Positions 15,855-23,818 of a DNA stretch of 27,700 nucleotides are shown one piece after another. The stretch lies in assembly GCA_910578035.1 (NCBI GenBank), contig CAJTOB010000042.1, positions 1 through 27,700 of the forward strand, read 5' to 3'. The position numbers and the translations under genes are program-made. How positions within the stretch are numbered: the stretch's first letter is position 1; every line of letters starts with the position of its first letter. Below the pieces are notes generated by a model, which was not told where the DNA came from, did not search any database, and worked only from the letters and a program-made list of their open reading frames with translations. This DNA comes from an uncultured Muribaculaceae bacterium (GTDB lineage Bacteria > Bacteroidota > Bacteroidia > Bacteroidales > Muribaculaceae).

Positions 15855-16996
15855 GAAGCTGCGATTTCATACTTTTCGGCCAGGGGAACTACAACACGCT
15901 CGGCGTTCTGCACGAACTCGCAGAAATAAACGCGTCTCCGCTGATTCTGTCCGTAGGCAATCCCAAGGACATTCAGAATGGCAACATCATCGGCTACAGC
16001 AAGTTCGCCAATAATATAATCGAAGTAGATTCTGACGAGGAAGGGCTGGAATGGATTCTCGCTCACAAGGACGAATTTCCAAATGGGACTGTCATATACC
16101 CCACCTCCGACACGATTGAAAGGCTGCTTGACAATAATTTCGGGATATTAGCCGGAAAATTCCGTTTTCCGAACGCAGGCCAGGAAGGCAAGGTCTCATC
16201 CCTTATGGATAAGCACCGGCAGACCGATCTTGCGAAACAAGCCGGCATACGGATACTCGACAGCCAGTACAGCAACACCCCGGACTTTTCGTTCAACAAG
16301 GTAAAATACCCGTGCATGGTCAAGCCGCTCAACAGCACGGAAGGGACGAAGGGAGACATGAAAGTGTGCCATAACGGCCATGAGTTGCGCGAGGCACTCG
16401 CCAATGGCCGTCACACTAAAAATTTCATCGTCCAGCAATATATCGAAAACGAGGCCGACCTGCTCTTTCTTGGTGTCGCGTTCAGCGACGGCGACGTCTG
16501 GATTCCGGCTGTTGTCATAAAACCCGGCGTTTCCCCTACCGGCGAATACACCCACGCTATAATCTCCACGGATATTGGCAAATACCTGCCGGAAAAGAAC
16601 GAGGTGGCTCAATTCGTGCGCAGCCTAGGCTATAAAGGACCGTTCAGCATTGAGTTCGGGCTGGAAAAAGGGAAGAACTACTTTTTCGAGATCAATCTGC
16701 GCAACGACGGCACATCCCACTATCCTTTGTCAGCCGGGGTCAACATCGCTGCCGCCTACATCAGCGATAAACCACAACAACAGATTTCTAATACGGAATA
16801 CGAAATGATTGATGAAGTAGGCGACATCCGGCGCGTGCTGTATAAGGAATTAACATTCGGCCGGTGGTTTAAATCATTCCGCAAAGCCGGTTCGTATCGA
16901 TTCTATCACAAAGGAGACAGGGGGCTTATTTTCCCTCTGACACGGATGTTCCTGTCGCGGTTCACCGACAAATTCAAACGTATAATCAGCCGATGA
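15851..16996 (+). CDS. ATP-grasp family carboxylate-amine ligase-like protein
   Basis: The 381-residue protein has the layout of an ATP-grasp ligase: an N-terminal Rossmann-like region (FILFGQGNYNTLGVLHEL), YPTSDTIERLL and SSLMDKHRQTDLAKQAGI. The lysine-containing ATP-binding strand is YPCMVKPLNSTEGTKG (Lys158), and the metal-binding strand is FSIEFGLEKGKNYFFEINLR (Glu280, Asn282). Such enzymes activate a carboxylate as an acyl phosphate and join it to an amine. It overlaps the PIG-L fusion by 4 bases, which suggests that the amine freed by deacetylation is its acceptor and that an amino acid or other acid is attached to the sugar. That pairing is inference. It overlaps the next gene by 4 bases. 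Confidence 0.82.
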   Translation: MRSCDFILFGQGNYNTLGVLHELAEINASPLILSVGNPKDIQNGNIIGYSKFANNIIEVDSDEEGLEWILAHKDEFPNGTVIYPTSDTIERLLDNNFGILAGKFRFPNAGQEGKVSSLMDKHRQTDLAKQAGIRILDSQYSNTPDFSFNKVKYPCMVKPLNSTEGTKGDMKVCHNGHELREALANGRHTKNFIVQQYIENEADLLFLGVAFSDGDVWIPAVVIKPGVSPTGEYTHAIISTDIGKYLPEKNEVAQFVRSLGYKGPFSIEFGLEKGKNYFFEINLRNDGTSHYPLSAGVNIAAAYISDKPQQQISNTEYEMIDEVGDIRRVLYKELTFGRWFKSFRKAGSYRFYHKGDRGLIFPLTRMFLSRFTDKFKRIISR

Positions 16997-18108
16997 CCGT
17001 ACTGGTCTGCATACCGTGCCTGCTAACCGGCGGCACAGAAATCCAGACGCTCAGCCTCGTGGAAGCGCTGGTTGCCGCGGGGCATAATCCCGTGATAGCC
17101 TGCTACTTCGAGTATGCCAAGGGAATGGTTAGGCGCTACGAGGCCGCCGGGGCGGAGGTGCGCCTGCTATCGTCTGACGGCTCTCGTGTTCAAGGCGTTA
17201 AAGCGACCGCCAAACATCTGTGGAACGGGCTTCGCAGTATCGTACGGGAAAAGCGGCCCGAGGTCGCCCACGTTCAATATATGGCACCGGGAGCTCTTCC
17301 TATCATCTTACTCAAGGCCCTGGGCATAAAAAAGGTAATCGCGACAGCACATACCTCCGGCGACATCTACACCCCCAACGGCTTGCGGATAATCAAACTT
17401 CTCTCCCGCACCTGCCTGACCGCGTTTCAGTGCATCACAGAACGTGCCGAAAAGAGCTTCTTCGGCTCCTCGCGCCTTTTTGACGGCGAGACGCACCGCC
17501 ACTTCACAATCTACAACAATCTGCCGGGACATATCTCGATCCTGCCCCAGCCGAGACCCACATTCAACGACAATCACACTATAACCGTCGGCGTTGTCAG
17601 CCGCCTTGAGAGAATCAAAGGGATGGATCTCGTCGTCCCCGCGTTCGCCAAAGCGGCCTTGCGGAACCCAAAATTACGCCTACTGGTCGTAGGCGACGGA
17701 TCCCTGCGCCCATTGATGGAGCAGCAAGCTGCCGAAGCCGGAATCGCAGACCACGTTGAATTCTCCGGCCGCAAGCCGCAAACCGAACTGCAGGACTGTT
17801 ACGACCGCGTCGACATCCTCCTTATGCCCTCGCGCTCCGAGGGGTTCGGACTGACTGCCATAGAGGGAATGGCCCGCGGATGCGTCCCGGTGGTCGCCGA
17901 GGTCGGAGGCCTCCCCGAAGTCGTGACACCCGACTGCGGCATGCTCCACCGCTCCGAGGGTATCGACGACCTTGCCGCCAAAGTCGCCGGTCTCTCGGCC
18001 GACCCGGCCCGCGTCTCATCGATGTCTGCCGCCGCTGTCCGCCGCGCCGAAAGATTCTCCACCTCAAACTACCGCCAGGCCATAGCCCGGCTCTACAACT
18101 CGCTTTAA
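16993..18108 (+). CDS. GT4-family glycosyltransferase
   Basis: This is a GT-B glycosyltransferase of 371 residues. The N-terminal loop is CLLTGGTEIQTLSLVEAL. Mid-protein there is an acceptor-side VAHVQYMAPGALPIILLK. The donor domain contains GVVSRLERIKGMDLVVPAF, LLVVGDGSLRPLMEQQA, and the E-x7-E region SRSEGFGLTAIEGMARGCVP followed by VGGLPEVV. Its 3' half is visibly higher in GC than the preceding interior genes. It overlaps the ATP-grasp gene by 4 bases and directly abuts wzy with no gap. Confidence 0.92.
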   Translation: MTVLVCIPCLLTGGTEIQTLSLVEALVAAGHNPVIACYFEYAKGMVRRYEAAGAEVRLLSSDGSRVQGVKATAKHLWNGLRSIVREKRPEVAHVQYMAPGALPIILLKALGIKKVIATAHTSGDIYTPNGLRIIKLLSRTCLTAFQCITERAEKSFFGSSRLFDGETHRHFTIYNNLPGHISILPQPRPTFNDNHTITVGVVSRLERIKGMDLVVPAFAKAALRNPKLRLLVVGDGSLRPLMEQQAAEAGIADHVEFSGRKPQTELQDCYDRVDILLMPSRSEGFGLTAIEGMARGCVPVVAEVGGLPEVVTPDCGMLHRSEGIDDLAAKVAGLSADPARVSSMSAAAVRRAERFSTSNYRQAIARLYNSL

Positions 18109-19401
18109 ATGATATATCTGAATATTATATATTATCTGATTATAACCTGGTACGGCTACAAGTTCCTGAAGTCCGACGGAAGAATCGTAAAAAGTCCGTT
18201 CGACAAGACGGAGCATTATCACTTCTCCGGCCCGGAAATGTTCTGGGTCCTGACATTCTCGACCGGCCTGCTCGCCTTTTCCGCTCCGTTCGCTGTTGAT
18301 CTGATGGCCGTCAGGCTGCTCACCATTATGGTGCTCTGCCTAATCGGGTTCGGCATTGTCAAAGACAAACCTATCTGGAGCCCGGCGTTGAGGCTTTACG
18401 TCGTATACCTGCTATGGCTCGTGATCGGTTGCTTCTACGCCCCATCAGCGGCCTACGGGTTCCGCGTCATACTGAAATACTCTTACCCTCTGGTATTCTG
18501 CCTGTTCGCCTCAGCAGCCGTCGATAATTTCGCCGTGGCGTTCAAGGCTTCCGTTTTAGCCCGAAAGGTCGCTGTCATCTCAATCATATTCTCTTTTGTT
18601 CCGCTCATTGGGTATCTGATTCCCGGAGTGCTGTGGTACGGCACGGCAAGTGCCATCCACTATATCTCCATAATGACGTTCTCCATCTCGCTGTTCTTCT
18701 TCACCGATGAAAAGAACAAGAATTTATGGTATGCGGTATTATTCCTCCTGCCTTGCTTCCTTTGGGTATTCCGCACATCCATCATGGGGTCTGGAGTAGC
18801 CATTATGGCCTTCGCCATAATACGCTGGCGAATAAAGTCGCTCCCCGTTATCGCAGGCGTCCTCATCGCAGGAGTGATCGCAGTGTTCACGATTCCCAGC
18901 CTTCGTGAAAAGATGTTCAACGCAGGAACAGACAATGCCACAATCGAGAACTTCAGAGAGGGCGGCATTACTATGGACAATGTCAACACGAATGCCCGAG
19001 AGGCAATGTGGCAGTTTCTCGAACAGACGCTGTATGACGGCCACGAAATCATCGGTTCAGGAACAGGCGCGGTGCAGCAATACATGTACACACACAGCAT
19101 CTTCGGCGGCCTTAAAGTGGCACACAGCGACTTCGTCCAGATAAAATGCGACAACGGGCTGATTGGCCTATATCTATACACTGCCATAGCGTTGCTTATA
19201 TTTCTCCATTGCTTCAGAATATATTGGGGCACTGATGATGACCGAGTGAAGTTGTTCGCAATAACAGCAGGAGCATCCATGCTTGGGGTCTTTGCAACAC
19301 TGTATTCCGACAATACTGTTAACTATTCTATGGCGACACTATCGATGCCATATGGATTCTATGGAATGACACTCGCCCTAAAAAACAAATTGAATGACTG
19401 A
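18109..19401 (+). CDS. wzy: Wzy-type O-antigen polymerase / ligase family protein
   Basis: This is a polytopic membrane protein of 430 residues with about 10-12 hydrophobic helices. It has one large hydrophilic loop (roughly residues 265-345) containing EMFNAG-like and NTNAREAMWQFLEQT segments. The loop is followed by GSGTGAVQQYMYTHSIFGGL and the family signature HSDFVQIKCDNGLIGLYLYT, an H-S/N-x-x-x-x-x-x-x-x-GLIG pattern seen in O-antigen polymerases and ligases. It probably polymerises repeat units flipped by the Wzx-like protein at 5006. It follows the GT4 stop directly and overlaps the next GT2 gene by one base. Polymerase is preferred over ligase because the locus otherwise lacks one. 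Confidence 0.87.
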   Translation: MIYLNIIYYLIITWYGYKFLKSDGRIVKSPFDKTEHYHFSGPEMFWVLTFSTGLLAFSAPFAVDLMAVRLLTIMVLCLIGFGIVKDKPIWSPALRLYVVYLLWLVIGCFYAPSAAYGFRVILKYSYPLVFCLFASAAVDNFAVAFKASVLARKVAVISIIFSFVPLIGYLIPGVLWYGTASAIHYISIMTFSISLFFFTDEKNKNLWYAVLFLLPCFLWVFRTSIMGSGVAIMAFAIIRWRIKSLPVIAGVLIAGVIAVFTIPSLREKMFNAGTDNATIENFREGGITMDNVNTNAREAMWQFLEQTLYDGHEIIGSGTGAVQQYMYTHSIFGGLKVAHSDFVQIKCDNGLIGLYLYTAIALLIFLHCFRIYWGTDDDRVKLFAITAGASMLGVFATLYSDNTVNYSMATLSMPYGFYGMTLALKNKLND

Positions 19402-20315
19402 TGGTTTCAATTGTCATACCGCTATATAACAAGGAAAAGCTGATCGCAAACACGCTGCGGGCTGTCCTTGGCCAGACGTATCAGGATTTCGAAATCGTCA
19501 TAGTCAATGACGGATCGACGGACAACAGCGTCGCCGAGGTAAACAAGATAGCCGACCGACGCATACGCCTTATCAACCAAGCCAACGCCGGAGTTTCAGC
19601 TGCAAGGAATAGAGGAATTGAAGAAGCTCGTGGAGAATACATTGCCCTTCTCGATGCCGATGACCAATGGCTTCCGGAGTATCTCGCGACACAGATGCGG
19701 CTCTCGGAGGCATACCCCGAATGCGATGTGTTCGTTACCGACTACCAGTTCCGCGACGAGTTCGGCAAGACGACACCTACGACAATCCGCAATCTGCCAT
19801 TCCGAGGCGAACATGGTGTTTTATCCAATTACTTCAAGGTTGCATCCACCTCGAACCCACCGATCTGCTCCATTTCCATCGTAGCTCGCAAAAAGAGCTT
19901 TAACGCCGTCGGAGGATTCCCCCTCGGAATTACCTCTGGCGAGGACCTTCTGACATGGGCCCGTTTAGCCTGCCGGAACAAAATCGCATACAGCACGAAA
20001 GCCCTTGCCGTTTACTACACACCGACAACAGGCCCCACCGGCCAGGTTCCTGCCGATTTGAAATCCACAAAAGACGCTGTGAGCCGCGGTCTTATGGAGC
20101 TGTTGGACAAGTACCCGGAAAGCGGCGTGAGGGAATATGCCGCATTCTGGTATAAAATGCGGGCATCCATAAACATCAGACACCGCAACAGATTGGCCGC
20201 CGCCAAATGTGCGGCTAAGTCAATCAGCCTTACCCCGTTTAAATACAAACCTTGGGTAATCCTGGCGTTGTCCGTAATGCCTGGAATGTTCATAGACAAA
20301 GCTATGGGACGATGA
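19401..20315 (+). CDS. GT2-family glycosyltransferase
   Basis: This is a GT-A glycosyltransferase of 304 residues: MVSIVIPLYNKEKLIANTLR, VNDGSTDNSVAEV, NAGVSAARNRGIEEARGEYI and the metal site LLDADDQWLPEYL. The later GEDLLTWARLA segment carries the likely catalytic acidic residue. The C-terminus is basic with an amphipathic stretch, suggesting membrane association. Its start overlaps the wzy stop by one base and its stop overlaps the next start by 4 bases, indicating tight translational coupling. Confidence 0.92.
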   Translation: MVSIVIPLYNKEKLIANTLRAVLGQTYQDFEIVIVNDGSTDNSVAEVNKIADRRIRLINQANAGVSAARNRGIEEARGEYIALLDADDQWLPEYLATQMRLSEAYPECDVFVTDYQFRDEFGKTTPTTIRNLPFRGEHGVLSNYFKVASTSNPPICSISIVARKKSFNAVGGFPLGITSGEDLLTWARLACRNKIAYSTKALAVYYTPTTGPTGQVPADLKSTKDAVSRGLMELLDKYPESGVREYAAFWYKMRASINIRHRNRLAAAKCAAKSISLTPFKYKPWVILALSVMPGMFIDKAMGR

Positions 20316-21475
20316 AAATAGCATACTGCATACCGTCTACATACAATTCAGGCGGAATGGAACGTGTGCTGGCCAAAAAGGCCAGCTATCTCGCAGATGT
20401 CATGAATTGGGACGTAAGCATCATAACCACGTCGCAAAACGAAAGGCCCTCATTCTATGCCCTTTCCGACAAAATTGTCACACTCGACCTCGGCATTGAT
20501 TATGAGGCTATAATGCGACAGCCCCTGCTCAAACGCATAACATCTCGATTGGCTGCTAAAAAACGACATAAGGAAAGGCTGGAATCCGCACTAAACACGA
20601 TCAAGCCGGATGTCACGGTATCGATGTTCACCCATGAGATGACATTCCTGCCGTCAATCAAGGATGGCAGCAAAAAAATTCTCGAACTACATTTTTCCAA
20701 AGATTTCAGGGCGCTTGATGCAAAGAGCAACAACACACCTTTGCTTCTGAGGACAATCAATGCCGTGCTTGACAGCAACGACCGTCGGCACATAAACGAA
20801 TATGACCGATTCGTGGTTCTTTCCAACCGCGATGCCGCCGACTGGGGATCCCAATACCCCCTCATCTCAGTCATACCGAATCCCTCGACATTTGACACCA
20901 CCGTCGCAAACCAGAAGGCCATGACACGCAAGGCTCTTGCCGTCGGACGGCTATGCCCGCAAAAAGGATTCGACATACTGGTCAAAGCCTGGGGAATACT
21001 TCCCGACAGGCTAAAGACTGAATGGACGCTTGACATCGTCGGCTCCGGCCCGGATTATGCCAATCTCCGGCATCTGATTGATTCAGCGGGACTTAATCAG
21101 TCGATTACAATTTTGCCGCCGACCAAAGATGTCAAAGAACTGTATCAGAGCCATAGCATCTATTGTTTCCCGTCAAGGTACGAGGGATTCGGGCTGTCAC
21201 TAATGGAGGCTATGTCGTTCGGAGCCGCCTCTGTCGCATTTGATTGCCCTTGCGGACCTTCGGAAATGATTGACAACGGAGAAAACGGATTTTTAGTAAC
21301 GCCCGGCGACATTCCCGGCTTCGCTGCCGGATTGGAGAGACTGATGGACGACGAGATTTTGAGGTCTTCGATTGGCGACAAGGCCGCCCTTACGATAAAA
21401 AGCCGATTCTCCGAAGAGGTCGTTATGAGACAATGGGTCACCCTTTTCGAAGGACTAAAAAACACTGAACAATGA
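20312..21475 (+). CDS. GT4-family glycosyltransferase
   Basis: This is a GT-B glycosyltransferase of 387 residues when started at the ATG at 20312. A longer in-frame reading from 20252 lies within the preceding gene and is not needed. Motifs are CIPSTYNSGGMERVLAKKAS at the N-terminus, VSMFTHEMTFLPSI, VIPNPSTFD, AVGRLCPQKGFDILVKAW, DIVGSGPDY, and SRYEGFGLSLMEAMSFGAAS with CPCGPSEMI as donor-binding E-x7-E and following loop. These resemble GT4 galactosyl- or N-acetylgalactosaminyl-type enzymes, but specificity is not certain. It overlaps the genes on both sides by 4 bases. Confidence 0.92.
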   Translation: MKIAYCIPSTYNSGGMERVLAKKASYLADVMNWDVSIITTSQNERPSFYALSDKIVTLDLGIDYEAIMRQPLLKRITSRLAAKKRHKERLESALNTIKPDVTVSMFTHEMTFLPSIKDGSKKILELHFSKDFRALDAKSNNTPLLLRTINAVLDSNDRRHINEYDRFVVLSNRDAADWGSQYPLISVIPNPSTFDTTVANQKAMTRKALAVGRLCPQKGFDILVKAWGILPDRLKTEWTLDIVGSGPDYANLRHLIDSAGLNQSITILPPTKDVKELYQSHSIYCFPSRYEGFGLSLMEAMSFGAASVAFDCPCGPSEMIDNGENGFLVTPGDIPGFAAGLERLMDDEILRSSIGDKAALTIKSRFSEEVVMRQWVTLFEGLKNTEQ

Positions 21476-22572
21476 AAAGACTACTATATTTCGCGTCAGA
21501 CTACAAAATCGGCATAAGCGCGCTGCTGACCGACCAACTGCTCTCGATCCACAGATCTGGAACATATGTCGTTGCTGTTGGCAGTGAAAACGAACAGGAA
21601 CCCGGGCTGATTTCCCTATTGAAAAAGAACAATGTCCGGCTCAATACTGTCAGTCGCCTTGACGACCATGCCGATTTTTCCAGACTCGTCAACAGCATTC
21701 TTGAAATCGTAAAAAAAGAATCAATCGACGTAGTACATGTCCAGAACAACTGGCAGCTGGCCATCGCTTTCGCAGTTAAAAGCAAACTGTTGTTCCGGCG
21801 CAGACTTGAAATCGTGTACACGCTGCACGGGTTCCGCCACAACAGCCCGATTAAATCCCGCATCGCACAAGCCGTTATCGGCAGCGCGCTGTTTATGGCT
21901 ACCGACCACGTGATATGCATGACCGAATACCTGCGAAAGAAATTCAGGCTACTCTCGTACAAGATAGCCCTAATCCCGCTCGGAGTTAAAGACGATTTCT
22001 TCCTTCAGGAGCACCAGCCCCCGGCGACAGGCTGCCTGAATCTCATTTTTCCCGCACAATTCCGGCATGGGAAGAATCAAGACCTGATAATAACCGCTTT
22101 CAGCCGATATATACATCAGTCAGGCGACAGGCTTTCCACGTTGACACTGCCTGGCAACGGGCCTTTGCTTGATGAGATGAAATCGCTCGCCAAAAGCCTT
22201 GGAATCGACAAACAGGTCAAATTCCCTGGTTTCATGACGAAAGACGAAATCAAACAGCTATACCTTGACTGCAATGCCGCCATCGTCGCAAGCAATAGCG
22301 AGACTTTCGGGCAAAGCATCGTTGAGCCGTTCGTACTTGGCAGATGCGTCATTTCCACACCGGTCGGAATCGCCCCGGAAATCATCAAGGATGGAGAGAA
22401 CGGGTTCATTTTCAACTCTGAGCAACAGCTTGTCGACATCATATCCAATCTGAAACAAAACCCCGAGGTCTTGCACTCCATAGCGAAACGAAACTTCGAC
22501 AGACGCGACATATTCAGTTGGGATTCTGTCACCAAGCAATATAATAGTTCCATCATCCGTACCGAACCATAG
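21472..22572 (+). CDS. GT4-family glycosyltransferase
   Basis: This is a GT-B glycosyltransferase of 366 residues. The N-terminus (RLLYFASDYKIGISALLTDQ) leads into VVHVQNNWQLAIAFAVKSKL and IVYTLHGFRH. The donor domain shows IPLGVKDDF, FPAQFRHGKNQDLIITAF, LPGNGPLLDEMKSLA, GFMTKDEIKQLY and SNSETFGQSIVEPFVLGRCV with TPVGIAPEII. It starts inside the stop of the preceding GT4 gene. The 26 bases after its stop lead into the licD remnant. Confidence 0.9.
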   Translation: MKRLLYFASDYKIGISALLTDQLLSIHRSGTYVVAVGSENEQEPGLISLLKKNNVRLNTVSRLDDHADFSRLVNSILEIVKKESIDVVHVQNNWQLAIAFAVKSKLLFRRRLEIVYTLHGFRHNSPIKSRIAQAVIGSALFMATDHVICMTEYLRKKFRLLSYKIALIPLGVKDDFFLQEHQPPATGCLNLIFPAQFRHGKNQDLIITAFSRYIHQSGDRLSTLTLPGNGPLLDEMKSLAKSLGIDKQVKFPGFMTKDEIKQLYLDCNAAIVASNSETFGQSIVEPFVLGRCVISTPVGIAPEIIKDGENGFIFNSEQQLVDIISNLKQNPEVLHSIAKRNFDRRDIFSWDSVTKQYNSSIIRTEP

Positions 22573-22598
22573 CCTGGCAAAACAGGTCAATCGATTAA

Positions 22599-22745
22599 AT
22601 GATTATGCGAAAAAGAAAGTTAAGCGCCGCAGAAATCCGGGAATATCAAATGCGCATCCTGGATGACATTCATGCTTTCTGCCAGGCGAACAATCTGCGA
22701 TATTCACTAACCGGCGGTACCCTTCTGGGCGCTATGCGTCATTAA
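22599..22745 (+). pseudogene. licD: LicD-family N-terminal remnant (48 residues)
   Basis: A short frame from ATG 22599 (or ATG 22605) to TAA 22743-22745 encodes REYQMRILDDIHAFCQANNL and then YSLTGGTLLGAMRH. This is the characteristic start of LicD/FKTN-type phosphocholine or sugar-phosphate transferases, which normally continue with a G-F-I-P-W-D-D-D-I-D/E catalytic block. Here the frame stops right after the His, so the catalytic aspartates are missing and the product cannot be active. I saw no LicD C-terminal part in the rest of the window. The break lies 5 bases before the earliest possible start of a lower-GC acyltransferase gene, suggesting a cassette replaced the rest of licD. Confidence 0.8.
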
Positions 22746-22777
22746 GCTACTTGTTTAACAATTCAACATCAGTCAAG

Positions 22778-23818
22778 ATGCACAGCGATAAACCGCCAGT
22801 GACAATGGGGGGGGCAGTTAAGCATCGAAAGAGCAATCTTGAGTTGCTTAGAATCGTTGCAATGGCATTAGTGCTTCTGATACATTATATCCCTTCCAGG
22901 TGTTTACCCTCTCCGCAAAGCATCCATACAAACTTGTTTGAAACCATTTTCAACCTCGAACTGCGTAGTTTGGCATTTGTTTGTGTCAATTGCTTTGTAC
23001 TGATTTCCGGATATTTCGGCATTAAATGGAGGCTTAAATCATTCTCGAATCTCCTATTTCAAATTTTCTTTTGGATTATAGCCGGCATTGTAATCGCTAA
23101 AATATTTAGATTGAGCGAGCCACAGAACTGGATACCTGCGTGTTTTGATTACCTCAGAGCCAGATGGTTCATTTCCGCATATCTCTGTCTATACATACTG
23201 GCTCCGTTGATTAACGCGTTCATAGACAAGTCAACTCAAAAAGAATTAGGCCTTTACATCCTGTTATTTTATTTATTTAGTACCATATACGGCTATTTAT
23301 GCCTATCTACTGAGTTTAACGAGGGGATGAGCCTGATCAGCTTAATCGGGATATATTTGACTGGGGCATACCTTCGTAGATACAACCTAAAATTCACCTC
23401 ATTCTCAGCGTCACAAGATTTATTGACATACCTTGCCTTAGGTGCGATTTTGGTAATTTGTAACGCTCTGCTGCTGGCAATTGGAATTTCGAAGAGCCTA
23501 TATGGCTACCTTAATCCTTTAGTGATTTTGTCATCAATATATCTTTTCCTTTTCTTCTCCAAAATAGAGATTAGATATAGTACATTTATTAATTACATAG
23601 CAGCATCCGCATTCGCAGTATATCTTTTCCATATGCATCCGCTCATATATGGAACATATCAGAAAATCTGCGCTGATTTAAACGGATTGGGGCTCTATAC
23701 CCTTGTAGGAGTAACAACCTTGTTTGCTGGCATTTTCGCATTTTGCGTCATAGTTGACCATATAAGAATATTCCTATTCAACTCCGCATGGCAAATAGCA
23801 TCCAAATTTAGATTCTAA
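22778..23818 (+). CDS. Acyltransferase-3 family membrane protein with G8 tract at its start
   Basis: This is an integral-membrane acyltransferase. The family N-terminus is clear: SNLELLRIVAMALVLLIHY with the expected His, then CFVLISGYFG, SAYLCLYILAPLINAFI and AVYLFHMHPLIYG near the end. Three in-frame starts exist: TTG 22751, ATG 22778 (346 residues) and ATG 22805 (337 residues). I chose 22778, but 22805 also leaves the whole domain intact. The G8 run (22807-22814) begins with the last base of ATG 22805, so all three starts are followed by it. The gene is visibly lower in GC than its neighbours, which together with the licD remnant suggests a recent insertion. It overlaps the next gene by one base. 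Confidence 0.85.
   Translation: MHSDKPPVTMGGAVKHRKSNLELLRIVAMALVLLIHYIPSRCLPSPQSIHTNLFETIFNLELRSLAFVCVNCFVLISGYFGIKWRLKSFSNLLFQIFFWIIAGIVIAKIFRLSEPQNWIPACFDYLRARWFISAYLCLYILAPLINAFIDKSTQKELGLYILLFYLFSTIYGYLCLSTEFNEGMSLISLIGIYLTGAYLRRYNLKFTSFSASQDLLTYLALGAILVICNALLLAIGISKSLYGYLNPLVILSSIYLFLFFSKIEIRYSTFINYIAASAFAVYLFHMHPLIYGTYQKICADLNGLGLYTLVGVTTLFAGIFAFCVIVDHIRIFLFNSAWQIASKFRF
22807..22814 (+). repeat. Poly-G tract (8) at the start of an acyltransferase gene
   Basis: Eight G form the end of ATG 22805 and the following glycine codons. With 8 G the acyltransferase frame is open. With 9 G the frame reads Met-Gly-Gly-Gly-Ser and then TAA. With 7 G it runs about 22 codons and stops at a TAG. The tract therefore acts as an on/off position for the entire protein. 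Confidence 0.9.

Noticed and set aside
20252..20311. Longer N-terminus for the GT4 gene at 20312
   Set aside because: The extra 20 residues lie inside the previous gene and are not GT4-like; the ATGA overlap start matches the pattern of the neighbouring genes.
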